In this document: one piece after another, positions 1-8,135 of the stretch
Numbering within the stretch: the first letter of the stretch is position 1
Layout of the letters: each line of letters begins with the position of its first letter
Source: Amycolatopsis anabasis
GTDB lineage: Bacteria > Actinomycetota > Actinomycetes > Mycobacteriales > Pseudonocardiaceae
Direction of reading: 5' to 3'
DNA: 64,000 nt
Assembly: GCF_009765355.1 (NCBI RefSeq)
Contig: NZ_VTHK01000024.1
Span: 1-64,000 of the forward strand
The notes under the pieces: generated by a model
The model's input: the letters and a program-made list of their open reading frames with translations, nothing else
What the model was told of the DNA's origin: nothing
The model's database searches: none
Program-made: the position numbers and the translations under genes

Positions 1-57
1 GAAATGGAAGTCCGCTCCCTCACCGGAGCCGGAGCCGAAAAAGCCACCACCCACTGA
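1..57 (+). CDS. C-terminal end of an upstream gene (partial)
   Basis: The first bases read in frame 1 as the last 18 residues of a protein ending in a TGA stop at 55-57. The rest of the gene lies before the window. The tail gives no family information and the function cannot be named. It is read in the same direction as the rhodanese gene, about 50 bases downstream. Confidence 0.5.
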   Translation, partial: EMEVRSLTGAGAEKATTH

Positions 58-108
58 CCGAGCCCTGGCTCACACGCGTCCCACGGCCGGACATGCGACG
101 ATGAAGGG

Positions 109-462
109 GTGGTGAACCCCGCAGAACTCCCCACGGCGTCGGTCCGCGACCTGCCGCAGGACGCCGCCCTGACCCTGCTCGACGTCCGCGAGGACGACGA
201 GTGGGCGGCCGGGCACGCGCCCGGCGCGGTGCACATCCCGCTCGGTGAGCTGCCCGCCCGGGTCGACGAACTGGCCGAACTGCCCGACGACCAGCCGATC
301 TACGTGGTGTGCCGCACCGGCGGCCGGTCCGCCCGCGCCGCCGCGTGGCTGAACGCGAGCGGCTGGGACGCGGTCAACGTGGCCGGTGGCATGAAGTCCT
401 GGCTCACCGAGGGGCGGCCCGTCGTCGGTGACCGGCCGGGCGCCGATCCGGAGATCCTCTAG
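109..462 (+). CDS. Rhodanese-like domain protein
   Basis: A 117-residue single-domain rhodanese, the usual size for stand-alone sulfurtransferases. It has the LLDVRE strand near residues 23-28 and an active-site loop CRTGGRS with the catalytic Cys at about residue 68, so it should be able to carry a persulfide. There is no signal peptide, so it is probably cytosolic. The start is uncertain: GTG codons lie at 109 and 112 and the purine-rich AAGGGG stretch is close to both. The true sulfur acceptor is unknown. The DUF4328 gene starts 4 bases downstream, so the two may be co-transcribed. Confidence 0.85.
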   Translation: MVNPAELPTASVRDLPQDAALTLLDVREDDEWAAGHAPGAVHIPLGELPARVDELAELPDDQPIYVVCRTGGRSARAAAWLNASGWDAVNVAGGMKSWLTEGRPVVGDRPGADPEIL

Positions 463-466
463 CCGC

Positions 467-1429
467 ATGCACCCGGGCCACTACCAGGCGCCGAGGCCGC
501 CCGCGCCGGGACCGCGGGTGGCCGGGCCGCCGCGTGCCCGGCACCGGGTGCGCTGGGTGGCGAGCATTCCACCGGGGGTGAACCCGCCGCGCCGGGCGAT
601 CCCGGTCGAGCGCTACCTCGGGCCGCCGTCCTACCCGGTTCCGCCGCGCTGGGGTTTTCCGAACCTGACCTGGCGGTTCCCGACCGCGGTACCGGGCACC
701 GCGTCCGACGAGCCGCGCGCGGTGCAACGCGTGCGGCTGCTCGCCCGCAACGCGGTCGCCGTGCTGTGGGTGCTGACCGCGCTCGCGGTGATCTCCGGGG
801 GCGCGGAGGTCTGGCGGTACGCGCTGCTGGTGCGGAGCCGCACCTCGGCCCTGGACACCGACGTGGTCGGCGTCTCCGACGCGCTGGTGATCACCGCGTC
901 GCTGCTGACCTGCGCGTTCGCGTTGATCGCGACGGCATCCGCGCTGTGGTGGCTGTTCGTCGCCCGGGCGGCGGCCGCCGACGAGGCGGGTCAGGTTCCG
1001 GCCCGGTCGAGCCGGCAGGTGCTGGTCGGCGTGCTGGTGCCCGGGCTCAACCTGGTGCTGAGCGGTTCGATCCTCGCCGAGCTGGAACACACGGTGCTGC
1101 GCCGCCCCGCCGACCGGCGGCCGCGGCCGTCCCGGCTGGTGCGCTGGTGGTGGGCGGCCTGGGTGGCCAACTGGGTGCTGCTGGTGGTGGCGATCTGGTG
1201 GCTGTTCCGCGACGGCACGCAGGCCCTGGCCGACGGCGTGGTGCTGCACGCGCTGACCGACTTCGCCGCGGCCGGGCTGGCCGCCGCGAGCGCGCTGGTG
1301 GTGCGGCGGCTGACCGAACTGCTCGCCCCGGTCGACCAGCAGCGGCTGCGGTCCTGGCGGGTCCTCAAGGTCACCGGCGCCCCGGACCCGGCCCTCCGCC
1401 CGGCCCGCCCCGCGGGGTCAGCCCGCTGA
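467..1429 (+). CDS. DUF4328 domain membrane protein
   Basis: About 320 residues counted from the ATG at 467. The first 80 residues are Pro- and Arg-rich and probably cytoplasmic. Several hydrophobic helices follow, including the family-typical segment GVLVPGLNLVLSGSILAELE, then an arginine-rich C-terminus. DUF4328 proteins are actinobacterial membrane proteins of unknown function. The reading frame is open upstream to 428, but the ATG at 467 follows the rhodanese stop by 4 bases and is the natural start. The 3' end overlaps the convergent P450 gene by 12 bases. Confidence 0.75.
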   Translation: MHPGHYQAPRPPAPGPRVAGPPRARHRVRWVASIPPGVNPPRRAIPVERYLGPPSYPVPPRWGFPNLTWRFPTAVPGTASDEPRAVQRVRLLARNAVAVLWVLTALAVISGGAEVWRYALLVRSRTSALDTDVVGVSDALVITASLLTCAFALIATASALWWLFVARAAAADEAGQVPARSSRQVLVGVLVPGLNLVLSGSILAELEHTVLRRPADRRPRPSRLVRWWWAAWVANWVLLVVAIWWLFRDGTQALADGVVLHALTDFAAAGLAAASALVVRRLTELLAPVDQQRLRSWRVLKVTGAPDPALRPARPAGSAR

Positions 1430-2578
1430 GCCGACCGGCAGGGTGCGCAGGCCGCGGATGACGAACTCGGGCCGCCGCTCCGGCGCGCCCGCCGCGGACA
1501 ACCCGGGCAGCCGATCGGCCAGCGCGCCGAGCGCCGCCGCGACCTCGATCCGGGCCAGCGGCGCGCCGACGCAGTAGTGGATCCCGGCGCCGAACCCGAG
1601 GTGCTGGTTCGGCGCGCGCCCGATGTCGAGGGTGTCCGGTTCGGCGAACACCGCGGGATCCCGGGCCGCGGCGCCGAGCAGCGCGCCGATCTTCGTGCCC
1701 GCCGCGACCCGGTACCCGGCGATGTCCACGTCGGCGGTGGCCGTGCGTTCGAACAACTGCAGCGGCGAGTCGTACCGGATGAGCTCCTCGACGGCCGGTT
1801 CCAGCAACGCGCGGTCGCCGACCAGCCGCCGCCACTGCGCGGGCTGGCCGAGCAGCGCGTGCACCCCGTTGCCGAGCACGTTGACCGTCGCCTCGTGCCC
1901 GGCCATCAGCAGCAGCACCCCGGTGGCCACCACCTCGTCCGGCCCGAGCCCGGCGTCGGCGAGATCGGCGAGCAACCCCTCGCGCGTGTTCGCGGCCAGT
2001 TCCCGCAGGTAACCGGCGAACTCGGCGGCCGCTTGCTCGGCCGCGAGCTGCCCCTCCAGCGGGAGGCCGTACTCGTACATCTTGACGATCGCGTTCGACC
2101 AGGGGACCAGCGATGCCCGATCCGCCTCCGGCACCTCCAGCAGTTCCGCGATCACCGCCACCGGCAGCGGCTGCGCCAGGTGCTCGAGCAGATCCGCCGA
2201 CCCGTCCGCGTCGATCCGCCCGGCCAGCTCGTCCACCAGGTCCCGGGCCAGTTCCGCCACCCGCGGCCGCAACCGCTCGACATGACCCCGCGCGAACGCC
2301 CCCGCGATCGACCGCCGCAGCCGGGTGTGCTCCGGAGGTTCGTTCTCCAGCAACGAGTTCCGGTGCAGCAGGTTGAACGAGGTGAACCGCTCGGCCGGGC
2401 TCGCGTCGGTCCAGATCCGCCCGAGGTCCCGGTGCCGCAACACCGCCGAAGCCGCCGCGTGCGACACGGCGACCGCCAGCCCCAGCCCCTCGTGCCAGTG
2501 CACCTCCCCGGTGGCCCGCAGCCGGGCGAACGCGGGATACGGATCGGCGAGGAACTCCGGATCACCAGGATCGAACAC
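1418..2578 (-). CDS. Cytochrome P450
   Basis: A 386-residue soluble bacterial P450. The I-helix motif AGHEAT is at about 226-231, the ExxR motif (EELIR) at 264-268, and the heme loop HLGFGAGIHYC places the thiolate Cys at 336. Length and motifs are complete, so it should be catalytically competent. The I-helix has Ala-Thr where many P450s have Thr-Thr. No ferredoxin or ferredoxin reductase is adjacent, so it must use redox partners encoded elsewhere, and nothing nearby identifies the substrate. GTG start; the gene is divergent from the DUF5926 gene across a 98-base gap. Confidence 0.9.
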   Translation of the reverse strand: MFDPGDPEFLADPYPAFARLRATGEVHWHEGLGLAVAVSHAAASAVLRHRDLGRIWTDASPAERFTSFNLLHRNSLLENEPPEHTRLRRSIAGAFARGHVERLRPRVAELARDLVDELAGRIDADGSADLLEHLAQPLPVAVIAELLEVPEADRASLVPWSNAIVKMYEYGLPLEGQLAAEQAAAEFAGYLRELAANTREGLLADLADAGLGPDEVVATGVLLLMAGHEATVNVLGNGVHALLGQPAQWRRLVGDRALLEPAVEELIRYDSPLQLFERTATADVDIAGYRVAAGTKIGALLGAAARDPAVFAEPDTLDIGRAPNQHLGFGAGIHYCVGAPLARIEVAAALGALADRLPGLSAAGAPERRPEFVIRGLRTLPVGSAG

Positions 2579-2676
2579 ACCGCGAGCCTAGCCGCCCGGG
2601 GCACGCGAACACCGGCCGCGAATCCCGCCGCGGTGTTCGGTAGCGTCTGCGGCCGAGTACGACTGAGGAGGCCGAC

Positions 2677-3552
2677 GTGGGCAAGGGTGCGCGGAAGAAG
2701 GGTCCCAAGAAGGACAAGGCGCCGAAGGTGCGCGACGTCTTCGTGGCCCAGCCGTTCGAAGGTCTGGCCGCGGAGCCCGAGCTGATCGCCCTGCGCGAGT
2801 TCGTGCCGTCCGCGACCGCGCAACTGTCCCTTGTGGACAGTCCGGAGAAGACGGTCACGCTGGGCACCGTGCTGCCGATGGCGGCGGCCGCGTTCGTGCG
2901 GACCGACGGGGAGGTGTTCGTCGGCATGCAGGTGCAGACGCGCTCCTCGGACATCAGCCGGGACCTCGGCCGATCGGTGTGCTGGGCGCTCGAGGCCAAA
3001 CCCGGTGACGTGCTGTCCGCGCCGGACACCACCAGCCCGCCCGCCGAGGGGGAGCGGCTGCAGGACCTCCTGGTCGCCGGCGCCGAACTCGACGTGACCC
3101 TGCACGCCGACTTCTCCTGGTGGCTGCCCGAGGACACCGAGGCCAGCGGCGACGTGGCGATGTCCCTGGAACGCGCCAACGCGGCGATCATGCCGACCGA
3201 ACGCCTCGGGCAGGGCGCCTACTGGGTCGACGCCGGGGAGAAGGCGCATCTGCGCTGGGTCCGCCGCGAACCGGAGAACCTGCTGCTCCAGGCGCTGGCC
3301 CGGTTGTCGGCCGCCGGTGAACTCGGGCTCGGCGAGGGGTCCCGCTACGCCGGGTCCTTCCGCGCGCACGGTCTGCTGGTGCCGGTCTGGGACCTCGACC
3401 CGGAGGCGCACGCGCGCGAATGGGAGGACCCCGCCAAGGAACTCGGCGCCCGGCTGGAGACCGCCCTCGCCTCGCTCGACTCCGAACCGCTGACCGCCGC
3501 CGAACGACGGTCCCGCGACGGCCTGATCGGCCGCCAGCTCACCCTGCGCTGA
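2677..3552 (+). CDS. DUF5926 family protein
   Basis: A 291-residue protein with a strongly basic N-terminus (MGKGARKKGPKKDKAPK) followed by an acidic, globular body. This matches the actinobacterial DUF5926 family, whose function is not known. GTG start at 2677 with a good ribosome-binding site (GAGGAG) just upstream. There is no signal peptide or membrane segment. The basic tail could bind nucleic acid or ribosomes, which is only a guess. The DUF952 gene starts 3 bases after its stop, so the two form an operon. Confidence 0.8.
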   Translation: MGKGARKKGPKKDKAPKVRDVFVAQPFEGLAAEPELIALREFVPSATAQLSLVDSPEKTVTLGTVLPMAAAAFVRTDGEVFVGMQVQTRSSDISRDLGRSVCWALEAKPGDVLSAPDTTSPPAEGERLQDLLVAGAELDVTLHADFSWWLPEDTEASGDVAMSLERANAAIMPTERLGQGAYWVDAGEKAHLRWVRREPENLLLQALARLSAAGELGLGEGSRYAGSFRAHGLLVPVWDLDPEAHAREWEDPAKELGARLETALASLDSEPLTAAERRSRDGLIGRQLTLR

Positions 3553-3555
3553 CGC

Positions 3556-3909
3556 ATGATCCTGCACATCTGCGCGGCCGCGGACTGGGCGGCGGTGCCC
3601 GCCGGCGGGGAGTACCGGGCGCCCTCGCTGGACGAGGCCGGGTTCATCCACTGCTCCGATCCGGGGACCGCGCACCTGCCCGCGAACGCGCTCTACGCCG
3701 GGCGCACCAACCTGGTCCTGCTGTGCGTCGACCCGGACCGCCTCATGGCCCCGCTGCGCTGGGAACCCGGGGTGCCCCCGCACCCCGCCGGGATCTGGTT
3801 CCCGCACGTGTACGGCCCGATCGCGCACGCCGCGGTCACCGCCGTGCACGCCTTCCCGCCCGGCCCCGACGGCGCCTTCACGCTCCCGGACGCCATCGCG
3901 AATCGGTAA
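3556..3909 (+). CDS. DUF952 family protein
   Basis: A 117-residue protein with the family hallmark GFIHCS near residues 29-34 and the downstream W-FPHVYGPI block. DUF952 proteins are small cytosolic proteins whose role is not established; a transferase-like function has been suggested for the fold. It starts 3 bases after the DUF5926 stop and is almost certainly co-transcribed with it. It reads full length. Confidence 0.85.
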   Translation: MILHICAAADWAAVPAGGEYRAPSLDEAGFIHCSDPGTAHLPANALYAGRTNLVLLCVDPDRLMAPLRWEPGVPPHPAGIWFPHVYGPIAHAAVTAVHAFPPGPDGAFTLPDAIANR

Positions 3910-4076
3910 CCGCGGGCAACTGACCCCACCCCGAGGCGTCCTCCGAACGAGTTATCGGCGGGGGACAACCTGGGGGGCTGTTGATGCGTTCTGCACAGGG
4001 CGGTGCTGTGTCGTCGGGGAAGGGAGGCGTTACGGTGACCACAGTCGTGCCAGTCATTCCGGGGGGAGAGGACTGG

Positions 4077-4631
4077 ATGGTCACTGCACGCCGAGGGAGG
4101 GAACAGGCGGTGCCCGGCGAACTCACGGACTTCGGTGAGTTCGTGGAGGCCAGCCTGCCGGGCCTGCTCCGCTACGGGCACGCCCTGACCGGCAACCCGC
4201 ACGACGCCGCCGACCTGGTCCAGACCGTGCTGGAGAAGATCGGCTCGCGCTGGACCCACGTGCAGCGCAAGACCGGCGACCCGCTCGCCTACATCCGGCG
4301 GTCGATGGCGAACGCGCACATCAGCCGCTGGCGGCGGGTGCGCAAGGAGAACCTGGTCGCGGAGATCCCGGAGTCGCAGCCGGTCACGCCGCCGGACCCG
4401 TTCGAACACGAGCCGTTGTGGCAGGCGTTACGCGATCTGCCGCCGAGGCAACGAGCCGTGATCGTGCTGCGTTACTACGAAGGATTGTCCGAAGCCGAGA
4501 TCGCGGAGGCCCTGGGCGTCAGCCAGGGCACCGTCAAGAGCCAGGCGAGCAAGGCCATCGCCTCGCTTCGGGTCAAGATGACCCCGGCTGTCGAGGAAGC
4601 CGGAGGGAGGGATGGGCTTGAGTTCCAGTGA
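4077..4631 (+). CDS. SigE-family ECF RNA polymerase sigma factor
   Basis: About 184 residues from the ATG at 4077. Region 2 is present (LLRYGHALTG...AADLVQTVL) and region 4 carries the helix-turn-helix (LSEAEIAEALGVSQGTVKSQ). It belongs to the actinobacterial SigE-like ECF group often found beside a membrane-anchored partner. Two in-frame starts are plausible: ATG at 4077 after GGGGGGAGAG, and GTG at 4035 after GGGAGG. The 3' end overlaps the next gene by 20 bases, indicating translational coupling. The target promoters cannot be inferred here. Confidence 0.9.
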   Translation: MVTARRGREQAVPGELTDFGEFVEASLPGLLRYGHALTGNPHDAADLVQTVLEKIGSRWTHVQRKTGDPLAYIRRSMANAHISRWRRVRKENLVAEIPESQPVTPPDPFEHEPLWQALRDLPPRQRAVIVLRYYEGLSEAEIAEALGVSQGTVKSQASKAIASLRVKMTPAVEEAGGRDGLEFQ

Positions 4632-5460
4632 CGACGAGCTCGATGCCGAGCTGCGCAGGCTGTTCGACGACGAGCGGCTCGGCGTCCTGCCGCGTGCGGG
4701 CGCCGGGGACGCCATCGTCGCCGGCGCGCAGCGCCTCCGGCGGCGCCGGGCGATGCTGACCACGGCCGGTGGCGTGGCCACCGCGGTCGTCCTGGTCGCG
4801 GGCGGGGTGGTGTTCCACCAGCTGCGCGGCGGGGAGCCCGCGCTGCAACAGGCCGCCGACGCGAGCTCCACCACCGCCTCGGCCCCGTCGATCGCCGCGC
4901 CGCCGCCGTCGATCGTCGGCACCAGCCTGCCGCCGAGCGCGGCCAACAGCGGGAGCATCCCCCCGATGAACCCGGCCCCCGGTTCGTCGGGGACGAGCCA
5001 GCCGTCCCCGCCGACCTCGTCGCAGCGGGCCAACGGGGTGCCGCCGGTGCTCACCGGCCCGCAGCTCGGCCCGGACGGCTACGGCAAGCTGAAGCTGGCG
5101 ATGACCGCCGACGAGGTCACCGCGCAGGGCATCACGTTGCGCGGCGACAGCTCCGGGGGCGAATGCCAGTCGTACAGCTTCAGCGGGGGGCCGGTGCCGA
5201 GCACCGGGCAGGTCGTCGTTTCGGCCAGCCTCGGCGTCGTCAGCATCATCCCGTCGGTCGCCGCGCACACCCCGGAGCGGATCGGCAAGGGCTCGTCCAA
5301 GGCCGATGTGTTTCAGGTCTATCCCGGGGCGAGCGAGGCCTCGGGCGCCGGGCTCACCGCTCCGGCGGGCTCGATCGGCAGCTATTACTTCGGCCTCGAC
5401 GCGGGCCAGAAGGTCAGTTCCGTCGCGCTGCGGCAAGTCAACCAGGACTGCGTGGGATAA
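4612..5460 (+). CDS. Membrane-anchored protein coupled to the sigma factor (possible anti-sigma/sensor)
   Basis: A 282-residue protein. It has a short charged cytoplasmic N-terminus (about 1-46), one transmembrane helix at about 49-67, a Ser/Pro/Thr-rich extracellular linker to about 145, and a C-terminal domain with two Cys that could form a disulfide. The ATG at 4612 has a strong GGAGGGAGG site inside the sigma gene. Position and topology fit a regulator or sensor for the sigma factor, but no anti-sigma zinc motif (HxxxCxxC) is visible, so anti-sigma function is inference. A strong terminator hairpin follows. Confidence 0.65.
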   Translation: MGLSSSDDELDAELRRLFDDERLGVLPRAGAGDAIVAGAQRLRRRRAMLTTAGGVATAVVLVAGGVVFHQLRGGEPALQQAADASSTTASAPSIAAPPPSIVGTSLPPSAANSGSIPPMNPAPGSSGTSQPSPPTSSQRANGVPPVLTGPQLGPDGYGKLKLAMTADEVTAQGITLRGDSSGGECQSYSFSGGPVPSTGQVVVSASLGVVSIIPSVAAHTPERIGKGSSKADVFQVYPGASEASGAGLTAPAGSIGSYYFGLDAGQKVSSVALRQVNQDCVG

Positions 5461-5473
5461 CCCCGCAATACGC

Positions 5474-5514
5474 GAAGAACCCGGGCTGCTCCAGGGGGAG
5501 AGCCCGGGTTCTTC
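5474..5514. terminator. Bidirectional hairpin terminator
   Basis: A perfect 14-bp inverted repeat (GAAGAACCCGGGCT and its complement) flanks a 13-base loop. It lies between the convergent sigma-partner and ferritin genes. No U-tract follows, which is common for actinobacterial terminators. Confidence 0.8.
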
Positions 5515-5528
5515 GGTCGCGCGAGTAT

Positions 5529-6080
5529 TTACAGCGCGCCACCGGCGACCGGCGGCATCGTCGGGTCGTCCCCGCCGTCGCCGACCGTTTCGCGGTGCAG
5601 GAACTGCTCGACGTCGAACATGTTCCCCTTGGCGCGCTTGACCACGTTGAGCAGGGTGGACATCTGGGAAATCTCTTCCACCTGTTCCTTCAGGAACCAC
5701 TGCATGAACTGCTCGGCCTGGTAGTCGTCCTCGGCGCGGGCGGCCTTGGCGAGCGTCTTGATGTCCGACGCGACCTCCTTCTCCTGCTCGAGCGCGAGCT
5801 CGACCAGCTGGGCCGGATCGGAGAAATCGTTGCGCACCTCGCCGGTGCCCGGGATTTCCACGTGGTGATCGGTGTCCATCAGGTACTGGACCAGGGCGAG
5901 CGCGTGGTTGCGCTCCTCGATCGACTGCTTGTAGAAGTGCTTCGCCAACTGAGGGAGGTCCTCGTTGTCGAACCACACCGCCAGCGCGATGTACTGCTGC
6001 GACGCGTTGAACTCGTTGTGCACCTGCGCCTGCAGCAGCTCGTAGAACTTCGAGCGGGGTTCTGATTTCTTCGTGACCAT
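5529..6080 (-). CDS. bfrB: Ferritin (BfrB-like iron storage protein)
   Basis: A 183-residue non-heme ferritin resembling mycobacterial BfrB. The ferroxidase ligand pattern is visible: a Glu in the first helix (HNEFNASQQY), EERNH in the second, and EQ...QMQWF-type helices later. It oxidises and stores iron in a 24-subunit cage in the cytosol. Length is normal, with the extended C-terminal tail seen in actinobacterial ferritins. ATG start at 6080. The region upstream (6161-6264) contains several iron-box-like sequences, consistent with IdeR activation as known for mycobacterial bfrB. Confidence 0.9.
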   Translation of the reverse strand: MVTKKSEPRSKFYELLQAQVHNEFNASQQYIALAVWFDNEDLPQLAKHFYKQSIEERNHALALVQYLMDTDHHVEIPGTGEVRNDFSDPAQLVELALEQEKEVASDIKTLAKAARAEDDYQAEQFMQWFLKEQVEEISQMSTLLNVVKRAKGNMFDVEQFLHRETVGDGGDDPTMPPVAGGAL

Positions 6081-6160
6081 AAGCTAAAAGATACGCGTAA
6101 TCGGGTGCATTTTTCTACTTCCGACCTGGTGATCTGTCACCTATTTGTGTAGCATTTCCT

Positions 6161-6264
6161 TGGCTAGGTAATGCTTATTTCGATGAGGCTTACCTAAGAA
6201 TCGGAAAGGGATTAGGCAAGCCTTTCTTTGGTTCCCGTTTCTTTGTTAGGCAAGCCTTGCCAAT
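6161..6264. promoter_or_regulatory. Cluster of IdeR/DtxR-like iron boxes upstream of ferritin
   Basis: The best site, 6179-6197, matches 15 of 19 positions of the consensus TTAGGTTAGGCTAACCTAA. Weaker sites begin at about 6164 (11/19), 6212 (11/19) and 6246 (12/19); the last two share TTAGGCAAGCCTT. They lie 81-184 bases before the ferritin start. In mycobacteria IdeR activates bfrB from a tandem set of distant boxes, so activation is the likely mode. The cluster also lies just beyond the 3' end of the arginine deiminase gene. Confidence 0.6.
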
Positions 6265-6269
6265 TGGTG

Positions 6270-7481
6270 TCAGACCGAATCGCGCACGATCGGGCAGGAC
6301 ATGCAGCGCGGCCCGCCCCGGCCGGACCCGAGTTCCGAGCCCGCGATCGGCAGCACCTCGATCCCCGCCTCCTCGAGCCGGGCGTTCGTCTCCACGTTGC
6401 GCTCGTAGCCGACGACCACCCCGGGCGCGAGCGCCAGGGTGTTGTTGCCGTCGTCCCACTGCTCGCGTTCGGCGGTGACCGGATCCAGCCCGGTGTCGAT
6501 CACCCGCAGCCGCTCGATGCCCATCGCCTCGGCCGCCGCGGCGAGGAAGGGCGCGGGCCCGTCCACCCGCACCGAGCCGTCGCCGTCGGGCCGCATCGTG
6601 TACGCGACCAGCGAATCCCGGGCCAGCGGGTACATCACCACCGCGTCCGAGCCGACCATGGTGCACACGGTGTCCAGGTGCATGGTGGCGCGGGTCTGCT
6701 CGATCGGCACGGCCAGCACGGTGTGCGCGATGTCGTCGGCGAACACCGAACGCGCCAGGGATTCCGCCCCGGCGGCGGTGGTCCGCTCGCCGACGCCGAC
6801 CGCCAGCACCCCGGGCGCCAGCAGCATCACGTCACCGCCCTCGATCGGCGCCGAATGCGCGCCGTACGCGCGGGCGGCCTGCCGGAACCGCGGGTGGTAG
6901 GCGTAGATCAGGTCCAGCAGCGCGGTCTCCCGCCGCCGCGCGGGCATGGTGAGCGAGGAGATCGCCACCCGGTCCGCGATCCAGGCCGAGGAGTCCCGGG
7001 TGAACAGCAGGTTCGGCAGCGGATCGACGGCGAAATCGTGCGGGTGGTTCATCTTGCGCACCAGCGAGGCGCCCTCGGCGGCGGGCAGTTCCTCGAACGT
7101 CATCCCGGACATCAGCACCTCGGCGAGCCCGCCCGCGGCCACCCCGGACAGGTGGGACCGCAGCGAATCGGCGAGGTCCGTGCCGAGCCGCCGGTCGTCG
7201 ACCGCCGCGTGCACCCCGGCCGCGTGCGCCCGCGGATCCTCCAGCGCGGTGCGCAGGACGTCGGCGAGCAGCAGCACCTCGACCCCGCGGCCGCGCAGGA
7301 CCTCGGCGAACGCGTCGTGCTCCTCCTGCGCCCGGCCGACCCACGGGATCGAGTCGAAGAGCAGCTGGTCGTTGTTGCGCGGGGTGAGCCGCTTCAGCTC
7401 GGCGCCGGGGCGGTGCAGCAGCACCGCGCGCAGCGGTCCGACCTCGCTGTCCACCCTCGGGGTGGCGGATTCACTGATCAC
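6270..7481 (-). CDS. arcA: Arginine deiminase
   Basis: A 403-residue enzyme converting L-arginine to citrulline and ammonia. Family motifs are present: MNHPHD near 150, the FTRD guanidino-binding motif, EGGDVMLL, MHLDTVCTM, and the catalytic Cys at about 393 in GGPRCMSCP. Length is typical. GTG start at 7481. No carbamate kinase, ornithine transcarbamylase or antiporter gene is adjacent, so it is not part of a complete ADI operon here. It is divergent from the DM13 gene. Confidence 0.95.
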   Translation of the reverse strand: MISESATPRVDSEVGPLRAVLLHRPGAELKRLTPRNNDQLLFDSIPWVGRAQEEHDAFAEVLRGRGVEVLLLADVLRTALEDPRAHAAGVHAAVDDRRLGTDLADSLRSHLSGVAAGGLAEVLMSGMTFEELPAAEGASLVRKMNHPHDFAVDPLPNLLFTRDSSAWIADRVAISSLTMPARRRETALLDLIYAYHPRFRQAARAYGAHSAPIEGGDVMLLAPGVLAVGVGERTTAAGAESLARSVFADDIAHTVLAVPIEQTRATMHLDTVCTMVGSDAVVMYPLARDSLVAYTMRPDGDGSVRVDGPAPFLAAAAEAMGIERLRVIDTGLDPVTAEREQWDDGNNTLALAPGVVVGYERNVETNARLEEAGIEVLPIAGSELGSGRGGPRCMSCPIVRDSV

Positions 7482-7594
7482 GGTGGTCGAGCGTAATGAC
7501 TCGGTAAGCCCGTGGGTGCCCCCGAAATGAGTCGGCGTGGCGTTGGATCGGATGAGAACTCCGAACGGGCGGGAACGAACGAAAGGAACGGGCG

Positions 7595-8131
7595 ATGCGC
7601 GGTCTGTTGCGCCGGAGGTGGGTGCAAGCGGTACTGGCGGTCGCGGCGGTGGTGGCCGTGGCGGCGCTGGTGCTGTTCGAACCGTGGCGGGCGTTCACCC
7701 GCAGCGCGGTCGACGAGGCCCTGCCCGCCGCGGCTCCGGCGGCGCCGAGCAGCAGCGCGAGCGTGGGCACGAGTGCGCCGCCCGCGGCTCCCCGGGAACT
7801 GGCGGGCGGGGCGTTCGTCAGCCAGGAACACGAAACCCGGGGCCGGGCGCGGGTGCTCGAACTCGGCGACGGATCGCGGGTGCTGCGGCTGGAGGACTTC
7901 GCCACCTCGGACGGTCCGGACGTGCACGTCTGGCTCACCGATCAGGCGGCGGGCGGTGGCTGGGGAACCTACGACGACGGCCGCGCGGTGAAACTCGGCA
8001 AGATCAAGGCCACCGACGGCAACCAGAACTACGCGATCCCGCCGGACGCGTCGCTGCCCGGCCTGCGCAGCGTGGTCATCTGGTGCGACCGGTTCAACGT
8101 GGCGTTCGGCTCCGCGGCGTTGACGCTGTGA
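7595..8131 (+). CDS. DM13 domain membrane-anchored protein
   Basis: A 178-residue protein with one N-terminal transmembrane helix (about 9-28), a Pro/Ala/Ser linker, then a DM13 domain at about 70-178 with the signature VLRLEDF-TSDGPDVHVWL and a late Cys (VIWCDRF). DM13 domains are proposed to mediate electron transfer outside the cell, with a near-invariant Cys. Good ribosome-binding site GAAAGGAACG. The domain faces outward given the single N-terminal anchor. It ends 4 bases from the convergent CPBP gene. Confidence 0.8.
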   Translation: MRGLLRRRWVQAVLAVAAVVAVAALVLFEPWRAFTRSAVDEALPAAAPAAPSSSASVGTSAPPAAPRELAGGAFVSQEHETRGRARVLELGDGSRVLRLEDFATSDGPDVHVWLTDQAAGGGWGTYDDGRAVKLGKIKATDGNQNYAIPPDASLPGLRSVVIWCDRFNVAFGSAALTL

Positions 8132-8135
8132 CCGG

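Noticed and set aside
404..1249. Long minus-strand frame over the DUF4328 gene
   Set aside because: Arg/Pro/His-rich translation typical of antisense frames in GC-rich DNA, with no domain and no start signal.
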